Source: Spodoptera frugiperda
Taxonomy: Eukaryota; Arthropoda; Insecta; Lepidoptera; Noctuidae
Direction of reading: 5' to 3'
DNA: 64,000 nt
Assembly: GCF_023101765.2 (NCBI RefSeq)
Contig: NC_064242.1
Location: 2,840,327-2,904,326 of the forward strand
A program made the position numbers and the translations under genes. Positions 1 to 11,180 of the stretch are shown here, piece after piece. Numbering within the stretch: the first letter of the stretch is position 1; each line of letters opens with the position of its first letter. The notes beneath the pieces are model-generated. The model had not been told where the DNA came from, did no database searches, and saw only the letters and a program-made list of their open reading frames with translations.

Positions 1-691
1 CCTTTGACTTTTCGTGATTTCTACAAGTAGAATGACATCATAGAGTAAAAATGTTTCTTTTAACACATTGAACGCCGTGGTGGTCACCGGTGACCGACGT
101 TAGCGGAGGATTTGCCTTCAACAGTTTTCTATCGGCAGTCAAAGACTTAAATGATGATATGTAGAACTAGACTCAATAATAGCCTTAAACACACTAACAA
201 GCAATTACAAACCCATAATTTCTCTCCTTTTAAGCGTAGACACACAGTTTACGGACCTCAGTGATGAGATATCAACATACAAATATGCAAATATCTGAAA
301 GCTGTCCATGTGACCTACAAACGGGTTGGGTTCGTAGCCTGGCTGAAGCACGCGCCGACCCGGTCGTGCACGATAGTGAATACGAGATAGGCCCCATACA
401 CAATGTTTTATTAATCAACCCCATTGTGTAAACTCGCCTTTGTAAACTTCGCTGCACACTTGACCATTCATGTGAAACATGTATATGTCGTTCTTGTAAA
501 GTTTCTAAGAACTAAGTACATATAGCTATGTATGTAGTATTTATACCTATTTGTTTATACAAATATGGGAAAAGACAGACAGGAGAAAAATACGCATAAA
601 TTCATTTTTTTCTTAATGAAAAAACTCACACGCTTAACGCTATTATAAATGCAACTGTGTGTTTGTTTATTTGTTTTTCTAGCAATTATGG
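1..691. other. Left flank, no gene seen
   Basis: AT-rich sequence with no convincing exon. A perfect 14-bp palindrome (ggtcaccggtgacc) lies at 82-95, just after TTAACACATTGAACGCC at 60-76. A TTAA followed by CACATTG resembles one end of a piggyBac-like element, but no partner end was found. The short minus-strand ORF at 272-457 has no recognisable domain. Confidence 0.4.
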
Positions 692-848
692 TGGGAGAGG
701 GGGGGGGAATAATCCAATGTCTTCTTCCGCCTTGAGAGAGGCGAGAGGGAGTGTCAGACTCTTACAAACTAAAAGCCACCCCGTTACTACTCCTGCTTTT
801 CGAGCCGGAGCTCCGGTATCCCGCAAGGCAGTCCGCAGTTCTGGCAAG
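692..848 (-). repeat. SINE family S1 copy (minus)
   Basis: Reverse-oriented copy of the most abundant short repeat here. The family reads, in sense, from gctgcggactacctagcggg through aggaacggggtggtttttag and gagtctgacactccctctcg to a tail of A residues. This copy starts at the tail side (ggggggaataatccaatg) and ends at the head (ctccggtatcccgcaaggca, then gtccgcagttc). About 150 bp long and diverged. Likely a SINE because of the A tail, dispersed copies and lack of an ORF; the RNA ancestor of the head is not clear. Confidence 0.75.
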
Positions 849-2489
849 TTGTGAGGTTTAAGAGTGATATAGACTACGTTTTTTTTCTTTGAACACGCCA
901 AAGTTAAAACTGCACCATTTAAAAACCCTGATGACGGTTAATAAAACAGCAGCGCGACAGTACCGTCATACTGTACAACAATATGGTTCCGCTTCATTGG
1001 CGTCATAATTAATGTACCCAATGAATCATTATTAATCGTTCGCCTCTATAGTTCCTGCACTTCTCTTCCCATTTCTTTTTGTGCAGGAAGTTCAAACAGC
1101 TGTGTAACAGTACAGTAACTGTATCCGTGTAAACACAGGTATTGTTAGCCGTACTTGAGAGTAACACGAGTTGCTCGTTGTAGCCATTGTTTCAATCATT
1201 ACAATCTTAAGATAGACATAATGTATTTGTCTTAACATTGTCATCTTATCTCAAATTGACATCCACAAAGATTCCATTTATTTATTTTTAGCCGTGGTCG
1301 TTCCACTGCAGGTTAAAAGCCTCCTTACTCTCTATCCACTTTTCTCTGTAGAGAGCTTTCCAGAAATCCTTGTCTTAGGTATCAACTTCGTCCACCATCT
1401 CCTTCTGGGCCTGCCGCGACATCTGTTGACAGAGATTTTATGTATTTTGTTTTCATTTTACTCCACACTACGATTTTCTACTTCTCCTGTGGAGACACAT
1501 CTCACACCCAGATTAGAATTCATTAAATTTTATACCTAGTAAACTAGTAACAAATTGAGACATAGTAACTTCTTCTTAGACTATTCCGATATCAACATGT
1601 ACCTCATCATCATCATCATCATCAGTAAGGTTTACAATAAAGAATAAACAGCCTAAATCAGAATAAGGCGGCTTAATATCTAGCGCAGCGCATCGAGGAC
1701 CACCGACCAAGAACATTTGCATATCGGCTCTCGCTTCAACGCAAACCTGTTGCAGTCTACGTACTTGTATCTATCTATGTTAATTAACCGTTACCACGTC
1801 CTTTTTTACAAGAGGCTTTTTGTTCAGTAGATCCCTTAGTCCTTTACTGGGTTTAGGATTTGTAAAATTAGACGCTGTTTGGTTGAAGCAAATAGGAATT
1901 GCAAAAACCTCGGCAATGTTTGGGCATATGTATGTGTGTGTAAGTAGTTCTTCAGTCGATTGTATGGTAATATACATGAGACGATGTATATAAGGAAGAC
2001 GAATGGATGAATAAGGAAATGACTCTGAGTACGGGGGTAACCTTAGTGATAACTAATGATACATCAAACTATGACATTGACATCAGCTTCCAAAATAACA
2101 TACTTGACTAAATACAAACCACAAAAGATCTACTCTCACTAGTCCTAAAAGTTTAAAGTTCAAAAACAAAACTAAAAACCCATCTTTAGAGGATCCATGA
2201 ACCGTCTCCGAAGAATGAGACCAGAATAATGATGTACGATAAAATCTAGAAATAAACACGTAAATAGGTAATACAGTGTAATTTTATAGTTACATGCGGT
2301 TAGGCTTACGGTGTCTTGTCTTTAAGATAATAAGAAGAGGAACCATGGATGCTTGGCTAGTGATTTATGTGTCAAGTGTGTTAATGTACGCAGTTTTAAG
2401 TGAATGAGGATAATATTGGATGGTGTTTTGAAGCACATGTTGTCTAGTAGCCACAAATCTATGTAATCGTTATGCTCTAGGTGTTCGAT
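849..2489. other. Non-coding, degenerate repeats
   Basis: No gene seen. Around 1291-1440 is a degenerate repeat that begins gtggtcgttccactgcaggt, a motif shared with the repeats near 12955 and 46150. A (CAT)n microsatellite is at 1604-1624. At 2012-2035 there is a short piece of MITE-B (ctctgagtacgg). The ORFs here, for example 1294-1539, lie inside repeat sequence and are not supported as genes. Confidence 0.4.
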
Positions 2490-2590
2490 CCGATTACCGA
2501 TATCCCCAGAAGAGGTAGGCAGAGGTGCACATTATGGCCAATGCCACTGTACAATGTAGGCCACTTTTCATAATTTATGTTGTAAGTCCC
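2490..2590 (-). repeat. SINE family S3, 3' fragment
   Basis: Matches the 3' body of the tRNA-derived SINE whose fuller copy is at 4337-4625: the stretch around agaggtaggcagaggtgcac is present in inverse orientation, followed by the variable cac-ttt block. No promoter boxes are kept, so this is a truncated relic. Confidence 0.65.
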
Positions 2591-3799
2591 ATGTACTTAC
2601 CAAGGAATAGTTTAAGTAATCATTAAATATTACAGCGGCAGTTTAAGTCTTTGTACTCCTTTTACGATTTTGGATAGGAGTCTTTATTTTTCTTACTCTG
2701 TCTAAATTCCAATTGTTCGACGTCTAGACAAAGACCGGATAATTTAACTAAAATTCTCTCATTAATCACATTAGCTATTCACATGGCACAGCCAGACAAA
2801 TGTAACAGCATTCACTTCACCGCGACAAATGTCTGTATCAGCTCTGTGTAAGACATTATGCATTAGCTGCCACAATCTAGACGGTTGCGAAATGTTTACA
2901 TGTCAAAACAATGACGGGGTTGTCCTGACTGACATTATTTATCCTTTTATCCTATTTGACAAAGCTAGTAGAGCTGTGGGTTAACTTAATAATGATTTTA
3001 CATTGCATTGTATTTTTATGAGGTCGTTTGTATCATTTTTAATTGGTATTATTGGAAACTTTGGTTGTTACCAATCAAAAACATACATACACAACCTCAC
3101 GCCTGTCTCCCATAGGAGTAGACAGAGACAATGGAACGCCAATTGCTACGAAACTTACATACCTCTTTCGCTTCATCAACAATCATCAGTATTTTCGTGC
3201 ATGCTCGTCAGTTAAGGGTACTTTTAATTTGGCCCTTCTTTAATATTTATCAATTATTTTTTGTAAATATACAGAAATTGAGAATATGTTTATCATCTTA
3301 AAGTTCTCCTTCTTGTAGGAAGCTTCTACCATCTATAATTGACTTAAACGGACGACAGAAACTCTTGTCAGTTTACCAACAAAATTAAGTTAATCTCACG
3401 TACGTAATGGTTTTACAATATTATAAAATAGATGCACATGCATCTCTTCATTTAAATGTTCTATACAGAGAAATATCATTCTGGTTGCCCTCTAGGTACG
3501 AACGCCAGTTAACATGTGTAAACGTAGTGGATTATTCACGCTTGTCCGATAGGTAGGTTGTTGATGACCGTACCAAGATTGCATCGCCTACGCCTTCTAG
3601 ATTAAGAAACTATCTGCTGACATATCTATCCGTTTGTAAGCCTGCTCTTGATTAACTTGATCTAGCAGTCCATGTAGCAACATTATTGGTACAAGTCTAT
3701 TAATAACTTGTGTGTATGTGTTGGTAATTTCTTCTCTTTCATCTTCAAATATAGAGGATTTTTTACAAAAGGTACTGCTTTTGTCTCCTTCATTTTAGG
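2591..3799. other. Non-coding, no gene seen
   Basis: Contains a MITE-B end at about 2605-2640 (aaggaatagtttaagtaatc) and otherwise unremarkable AT-rich DNA. Short ORFs at 3003-3215 and 3043-3243 overlap in different frames with no family resemblance. Confidence 0.35.
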
Positions 3800-3980
3800 A
3801 CTAATTCCTTTATGGTATAAGCCGGTAAACGAGCAGATGGATCACTTGATGGTAAACAATTGTCGCCGCCCATGGACACCCGAAACACCAGAGGCGTTAC
3901 AAGTGCGTTGCTGGCTTTTTGGGGTTAAGAATTTAAGGTTTGTTAGGGAATTGGGGATTGGGTAGATGGGGAAGGGGGTA
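3800..3980 (-). repeat. SINE family S2 copy (minus)
   Basis: Carries the S2 signature in reverse: tatggtataagccggtaaac, then gagcagatggatcac, a block ending ccatggacacccgaaacacc, gaggcgttacaagtgcgttg and a G-rich end. In sense the family ends in an A-rich tail after gcttataccat. The family occurs at least eleven times in this window in both orientations. Length is about 180 bp; the 5' head (around gccatgcttcggcacg) is missing. Confidence 0.75.
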
Positions 3981-4336
3981 TTTCACATATTCACATAAAT
4001 ACGATAAAATTATTTATCGGCAGTAGTTGTTATTGAAAATATAGATTTTCAATAACATTGACTAGACACATTTTTATTGTATTTCTAGCTATGGTGTGAA
4101 GTTTTGCCATTTTAGTCGACGTGCTAAAAGATCGAAACACATTGTTTGTTAACTTTCTTATTACATTATTTGCATTGAAAATTAGAAATGTTTTATGAGC
4201 GTGATCAATTTTTGCTCTCAATATTGTATTTGGTATTTCAATATGTTCTATCAAACAGCTAGAAAGTTGGTATATTTTATTGCGTGGGATACAATTTGGT
4301 CACGATTCATAATTTAAAATCTGACTTACATAGTCG
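3981..4336. other. Non-coding gap
   Basis: AT-rich. A 74-codon minus-strand ORF at 4030-4254 has low-complexity composition, no domain I recognise and no splice context. Not annotated as a gene. Confidence 0.3.
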
Positions 4337-4625
4337 CACTTGCGACCACTCGACCAACGAGGCAGTCTCAAGTGCGACTGCCGGACAAGGGGTCTCGGGT
4401 TCGATTCCCGGGTCGAGCAAAGTATTACTGGGCTTTTTTCGAGTTTTTCGAAAATTTCTAAGTAGTAGCACGGAATCTGGGTTTGTGCCCAGAATATGGC
4501 AATAGGCTCACCTCACATATTACATGGGACTTATAACACAAATGGTGAAACGTAGGTGTACATTGTATAGTGGCATTACGTGCCATAATGTGCACCTCTG
4601 CCTACCCCTTCGGGGATAAAAGACG
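4337..4625 (+). repeat. tRNA-derived SINE (family S3), A-box segment inverted
   Basis: The fullest copy of family S3. A B-box match (gggttcgattcccgg, 4397-4411) follows a tRNA-like 5' part, then a unique body ending ctacccctt-cggggataaaa. The A-box part, which at 39345-39365 reads ctcgttggtcgagtggtcgc, is here in inverse orientation between two inverted copies of agtcgcacttg, so an internal flip has broken the RNA polymerase III promoter. It is a repeat, not a tRNA gene: no acceptor stem can be formed. Confidence 0.75.
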
Positions 4626-6159
4626 TGACATTACGTTACTTACATAGGTTTCGTTTTCTGTTAGTGCATTAACAAAAATGTTTATTACTCTCGTCCGTAT
4701 GTCACTCTCGCTTTCTCAGGCGTAGGCTGTGCATCATTAAAATTCAGTCTGGCGTTCCTTGATTATAATGCAGTACAGCTTGATTGGTGGCGTCTGAACC
4801 CAAACTTATTACGATTCGCGTTGACAACTCAATCCTTCTTGCATGGAATTGCAAATTGAAATCGCTTAATGCCCCATAAATTTATTAGTCTCCGAATTCA
4901 AAGTCAATTAATATTTTCTTAAAATTTTTTGCTAACGAGTTTGTGTTTTCATTAAAATTTTGAATCGACACGATGATCTGTTTCTTATTTATGTGTTTCC
5001 AATCGTTTTGTTTTTATAATTTATTGAGTTTTACTGTTATGATTTACTAGTTTCGCCTTGAGCTTTTCCCTCATTAGATGTTCTGTAATTATCGTTGTCT
5101 ACATCTGCGTCTATGCCAAATTCCATCTAAATTAGTTCAGTAGTTTTAGAATACAAATCTTCAAACCAATCATCGTCACAAATTTTCGCCTTTATAACAA
5201 AGTAGGCATTATTTCAAGCTCATTTTACATTGCAATTTGAGTCTTAATGACTGCAATTAATTAACATTATTGTATGTAATCAGTTAGGGCTATGATTGTC
5301 TAATGTTCGCCAATTATTGAACTATTGTGAACGTCAGTTTCACAATTTGCACTACCCACTCCATGTTGTGCTTTATCCATTGAACGCTGTTACTCATCAT
5401 TACCTTGTTTATAAAACAGAGAGCCATGTCGTCATTATTTAATAACTATTGTTTCTATTGCTAAGCTATTAATATTGATGTCTTTAACTATGACGGGCTA
5501 ATAGTTGAAAAGGTAACTCTTGATTCGAAGGTCATTGAGTATTGTTTTTTTTTTTTCTATTTAGGATTTTCGGTAAATCAATGTCAAAGACAAATCATTT
5601 ATTCCAATGAAACTATAACACTTAGGTACTTCTGAAACGAAACAAAGAAAGAAATAAACAATAGTTTGTGTTTCTTTCCGTCCGTCAGTAAAGTGTTTAG
5701 TTTGTGGTCCAGGTTTTACATAGCAGATAACTGAAAACCAAACTGTTTTAAACCGCTATCATCCTCATTGGAAACATCAAGAATGATATTTTACATTCCG
5801 ATTGACATCGAAGGCTTTACAGCTAAAGTTACAAGACAATGTCTGATGAAATTCTATAAAATTATTTTGAAAGCAATCTCAAAAAGGACTTTAAACCTTG
5901 GATATAGGTTTCAAATTAAATATTAATAAAAATGTCGTTTTCGATGATAGCATAGGTGTGGCTTTTCATATGATTGTATTGTTAACTTTAATGTAATTGA
6001 GATGTTTATTAAGGTATTAAATTCACAAGCAGAGTCATAAAGATTAAGAATCTTTTTAAAAAACACCTATATCAAAAGTATTTTTGACAGAAAATATGAA
6101 ACTTGCATGATTATTATTATTGCAGAAAAAAGTTCTCCTACTTGAGAGAAATCTATACA
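4626..6159. other. Non-coding, nothing clear
   Basis: AT-rich, no ORF above 60 codons, no repeat family recognised. It could be upstream or intronic DNA of the LZTS-like gene. Confidence 0.35.
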
Positions 6160-6400
6160 TATAATTAATATCTAAAGCTGAGAGGAGTTCGTTCTGTTTG
6201 AACTATGTAATCTCAGGAACTACTAGTCCGAATTGATCTATTTTTCATCCAGGATCTACCGTAGATGCAACCATGAAAAGGGCTATAGGCTATAAAATAT
6301 CACGCTATACGATCCATAGGAACCAGGCAGCACGTGAACCCGCACGGGAGAGTAACTAGTCTTTCATAAATTCTTTCCTAAGCAACACCAGGCGGAAAGC
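6160..6400 (+). repeat. Non-LTR-type interspersed repeat fragment
   Basis: Holds the pattern 'aactatgtaatctcaggaac tactagtccgaattg', then 'gaaaagggctataggctata' and 'cacgctatacga', which is the 3' region of a repeat family I associate with lepidopteran RTE-like LINEs. Assignment is from memory of the family look; no reverse transcriptase remains here. Confidence 0.45.
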
Positions 6401-9400
6401 TAATCACTTTATATCATCCTTTTCACTTTCTGATATATCGTGGGAGTTTAGCTGCCTTGGCGGAAGATAATGATGACTATCTGATCTGTTGTTTCTAAAC
6501 AATGAGTGATCGATGATGGTGTGTTGTGCAAATCGCTTGCCGATGTAGGTACCATCATTAGTTTAAAGTGTTGTGCATTTATGTTTGTTTGTCTGATCAG
6601 TGTCTTAGGTTAGATGCCATTGTTTGTGTGTTTTGGTAGTTCATTTTATTTGCTTTATTTTTATTTTGTTGGTTTTGGTTTCAGTATGTTCTGTTCATTA
6701 TGTACTTCTAGAGTACTTTCACATCCAATTAGTACATCTAGTCTCGATATCTAAACTGGGAAAGAAATGATCAGTTCTTCGAGATTCATCCGATTTCACT
6801 CTGTAGGTATACAAATCAGTGTGTGTGTACATGTCTGTCTAGTTTCTTGTGCATTCCCAAACGGCTGAAATGGTAACAAACTTCAAAAAATATTCAGATT
6901 AGTCATAGTAGTGTTCCCATAAAGACCAAATAAAGCCAAGACGTTCCGCTAGTTTTCTATAGAGTTCAAAATTAACTGGCCACAACACCACATATTATAT
7001 TATGCCCACACAACGATGTAACATGTGCATAAACATCCTGTTGAGAGCAACGCTTGGATTCAACTGAATTTTTTTTCTTCTTTCCCCTAGAGCCAATACA
7101 CATGTGTTTGAGCCTTAGGGTCAAAGAACAAAAACTATAATAAACACATTAGTGGTATGATCACCATCAATCAACCTTTGTTGACGATTTCGCATATGCA
7201 TGTGTAGATTTTATCTGAAATTTGAAACTGGTTTCTTTTAGCACTTTTTAAGTTGCCTTTGTTGCTCTCTAGAGTCTTATACATATTTCTCTTTACTAAA
7301 ACTCCTATGAATAAATTCAGTTGTTTTATAACACTAAAAATCTATTAAGCCTACTATTGATTAACCTGATCTAGCAGTTTACGTAGCTACTAAATTCTAA
7401 TTAAGACTTCCATTTATACTTCTACACAAACACTATTCTCCTCAACCTCTACTTTCAATAACTTTACAGCTAAAAATACTAAATCACCTTCCATAAAACC
7501 TATCAAACCACAATCTACCAGTTTTTAGGTCACTCGCGGAACGGCATCGGCAATATATTTTAGTTGAACCAATTTGTGGTAGTCATAACATGAGTGTACG
7601 TGTATCGTGAGTTACTCTAATCCGATTACTTACTTCACTCCCGTCACGAGCAGCCACATTCGTGCCAAGGTCCTCAGTTTCACTAATGTGCACTATATGT
7701 TACTTCACAGTGCTTTGTCTGTTTTCCTATGCCGTGGATTTAATGTGCGTGAAGATTTCCAAATTCATATGGAATTAGTTGCTGCGTTTCTGCTTAATGA
7801 GGAAGGTGGTCACGAATTTGTTGCGTAAAAGAGAAATGTAACTTCTGATCTGTTTTGGTCTAAAGAGGTGAGCTGTGTAGTATATGGTCTTCTTTCTTTT
7901 TCTCGGCAGAAGAACATTGCAACCTCTTCACCAACAAGGTCACCAATAAACTCATGTCGTGCTCATCAAATCTAACCTTAAGATAACAATTGCAAATTAT
8001 GTTTCCAATACGCTTTCATGTCGTTCCATTTCCAATCGTGACTTTTCCGATATCGATATTCGACATAAATCTTAATCGATAATCTTTCCGATACATTGGC
8101 GTCTCGCTGGCTCGTTTCGGCGACTCGCTTTCTCCAGCCTACAAAAAAGTGGATACACAAGTGTGCGACCTGTTCTGCCCATCTATTGATTGTTACTGTG
8201 CTGCTTGTTAAATTATACACACCTTTACATGGTTCGCATAACGCTGATAGCGCTGCAGGCGATCTTATATCGATATTTGTGTTTGATTTTATCGATTAAG
8301 TCGCCCTCGATTATTTTCTCAATGGACGGACTGGGCTAATCTAATAGATTTTTTGCAGATCCTTCAATTTTGATAGCGGATAACCTACTATTAAGTTAAA
8401 CTACAGTTTATTTTGCAACCTAGTAATTTAGATCCTGATATATAATATTAATTATGAAAAAGAAACAGTATCTTGAAACGAGAGACTCCCATCAAAGTCA
8501 GTGCGTAATTATGATATGATAGCTATTAAACCTGTGTCGAATATTAATTGGTACTTTTGCTCTCGATGTTAATATCGATTTACAATACGGCAAAAGTGTT
8601 TTTTTAACATCTCGGTCCACGTGAAAACCTGTACAATTATACGTTTTACTGTTAACAACATAGAGTTTAAAATTAATTACAAGAAATAATTTGCAAGTCA
8701 AACAGCTTGGCAATTTTTTGCTCGTGTTAGTAATGAAAGTTTTACAACCGGATGATGTTCGACGTCAACCTGTCTATCAATCGAAGGGTAAGGTTCATCA
8801 ATAGCGTCTTGGAATAATTCGCCTGCCTATCGATTGGACGTCATAACATCAATCAAATAATTGAGAGAAAGGAGCGCTACAAAGGTCCATAGATAAAAGG
8901 TTTTCGAGCCATAAAAGTGAAATTTCTTTTGTTGGGAATAATGAAATTAAAAGACATTTGGTGTGCGGTGTTGAGATTGACGGTGCTGATACGCAATCCG
9001 AAAGTACGGAGGAAGAAAGCGAAGTAGACTGGCATGTACCTAAAGATCGCATCAGTAACAGAGCATGGTGCAAAACAACTGGAGTCATCCGTTTTGATGG
9101 ACAAGGAGATAGCAAAAATATCAAAAGGAAAAAAGAAGCAAAATGTTAGTAAAAGTGATGATGAAATTCTTTATTTGGGCATATTAATGGAACAACAGGA
9201 TGAAGTAGTGTTGATTTTAGCTATAAATAATCCATCAATAACACTTGTAAGTAGTCAGTAATGTAAATACGATGTCACCATTGATGAACAACATCTATTA
9301 GCATTGGCACGGTGTGTTTGTTTTGCGACAATTGTTTATGGCCGCCGCACCCTGTACCACCTTATTTACAACATCAACGCATTCTGTATATGGATGAATG

Positions 9401-9799
9401 TGCAATGAAATGGCAAACGCTTTGTGGTTCGCAAGGACATGCTTTTGAATTCAGTATAAGTACTAAATTAAATTCCTTTTTGAGTTATCTCTTTGCTACT
9501 GTCGGCTTCATGCTTTTTTGTATCGTTTTCTTTGTCGTTAGCTACAAACTTATCTGTGACTACAGCTTTATGTTATTCTGTCTTAATGACTTTGATAAAT
9601 GCTTTTGTAATGTCAAGGTAAGAATATAACACAATGGTATTTGAAGCGTTTAAAATATGTATCTTTGTGATAGTGAAATCCGTTTCAACGATTTTAATAT
9701 CAAATTCGGTCGTTTCTATTATTATTAAAATATTTTTAATCCTCTCGACTATTCATTCATTGTCAACAAAAATTATATTCAAGTTTAAAAAACGTACTA
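6401..9799. other. Non-coding with degenerate ORF relics
   Basis: No supported gene. ORFs at 7607-7828, 7978-8220 and 8958-9149 have no family match that I can name. Between about 8940 and 9640 overlapping open stretches in two plus-strand frames carry acidic and then hydrophobic segments, which looks like a decayed coding sequence; see findings. Small inverted motifs built on atcgat occur at 8050-8300. Confidence 0.35.
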
Positions 9800-10506
9800 G
9801 TTACTAGCTTTTGCCCGCGACTTCGTTCGCGTAGAATAGTGACTTCCGGCAAATTTTTGGTTTTAACCACATAGTTCCCGATCTCGCGGGATCTCTTCAA
9901 AAATGAGATGTGGAAGATATTCCAGGGAACTCTTCAAAAATCAACATAATGAGCTCTGCGTTTGAATTTAATAGATGTATACTCAATTAGGGCATTGAAA
10001 AAATAGTTTAAAAACGGACTTAAACTAACTTAAAACTAAAGAAAGCTACGAATTACGAATTTATAACAATTAAAAAAGAAACTATATTACAACCTATCCT
10101 CTATGCTATAATAACCAAGCTTAAACTAAATAATTTAAAAGAAACGACTTAAATCTAATCTAATTAAAAAAAAAATTAGACTTACAATTTTATTAAAAAA
10201 ACTAACTACAGTAACTACTAATAATCGATATCAAACTAAACCTACGTTAAATAGTTTAACCAAAAAACCAGGAAAACCCAACAAATAAACTTATTAATTG
10301 ACAAATACAACGAAACCAATTTAGAATATACGAAACAGCAGGACCACTACAGACAAATAATCATACGACTGATAATACACTTTTTCTACGATAGTACCGA
10401 AGCGCTCGGCCGATACCCAACCAAATGAATGTAACGAAACCATAGCGCGATCTTTTTCGATCCCAACGCCATCTATCGAGGATAAAGACAACTTGGATTA
10501 TTTATT

Positions 10507-10800
10507 TATACTCCGTTCGGGCATTTTCTTTGTACTAAAAGTTTAATTATATTGATATTATTTTTTCATACCTTTTTACTATTTATTTACTTTTTTTCGA
10601 TGAATTAAAACAATAACATGAACCGAAGTCGTGTAACGATCGACATGGAATTATCTATACTCCGTTAGAGCATTTTCTTTGTACTAAATGTTTTATTATA
10701 TTGATATTATTTTTTTCATACCTTTTTACTACCTATTTATTTACTTTTTTTCGAAAAATAACATGAACCGAAGTCGTGTAACGATCGACATAGAATTATT
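10507..10800. repeat. Tandem duplication, period 149 bp
   Basis: Two consecutive copies beginning tatactccgtt (10507 and 10656), both with gcattttctttgtactaa and both ending with the block gaaccgaagtcgtgtaacga tcgacat. They differ at a few positions and by a short indel near ttttttcga. It lies inside the repeat at 9800-11180. Confidence 0.8.
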
Positions 10801-11091
10801 TATAAATAATTTATTTCTTATTTTTATTTTTTGATTTTTGAAATAAAAATATATAAGGTTCTAAACTATATCTGTACCAAATTTCAACCAAATCCGTCAA
10901 ATAGTTGCGGAGATTAATGGTATAAGCATAGAATATTCGACGTGATTCTTTAATTTGACATAACTTTTTTATTTATGAACCGATTGACATGAAACAAACA
11001 CTAAATGTAAATTTAAGCATCCCACAATATATTCGTGAAAACCGCATCCAACTCGGATCAGCCGTTTCTGAGATTAGCGCGCACAGACGAA

Positions 11092-11145
11092 CAGACAAAC
11101 AGACAAACAGACAAACAGACAAACAGACAAACAGACAAACAGACA
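11092..11145. repeat. Octamer microsatellite (acagacaa)n
   Basis: About six units of an 8-bp repeat, with one variant first unit (acagacga), ending in a run of A. It is the 3' tail of the flanking retroelement rather than an independent locus. Confidence 0.9.
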
Positions 11146-11180
11146 AAAAAAAGTTAATTACATTTTTGGGTTCGACATCG

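Larger units (their letters stand above)
9800..11180 (+). repeat. Non-autonomous retroelement with (AAACAGAC)n tail
   Basis: Starts with the motif gcccgcgacttcgttcgcgt (9813-9832), which marks a widespread lepidopteran repeat, and ends with tcggatcagccgtttctgag, an octamer repeat (acagacaa)n at 11092-11145 and a run of A. The body is AT-rich with no ORF. It contains a direct tandem duplication of 149 bp (10507-10655 and 10656-10800). I infer an RTE-type or similar LINE relic mobilised by reverse transcription; boundaries are approximate. Confidence 0.5.

Noticed and set aside
4337..4420. tRNA gene
   Set aside because: It has a clean B box, but the A-box part is inverted, no acceptor stem forms, and the sequence continues into a SINE body shared with other loci.
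7607..7828. 73-codon ORF as a small gene
   Set aside because: Open and with some amphipathic sequence, but no start context, no splice partners, no domain, and no composition shift.
11092..11145. CRISPR-like array or coding repeat
   Set aside because: It is an uninterrupted 8-bp microsatellite at the end of a retroelement, with no spacers.
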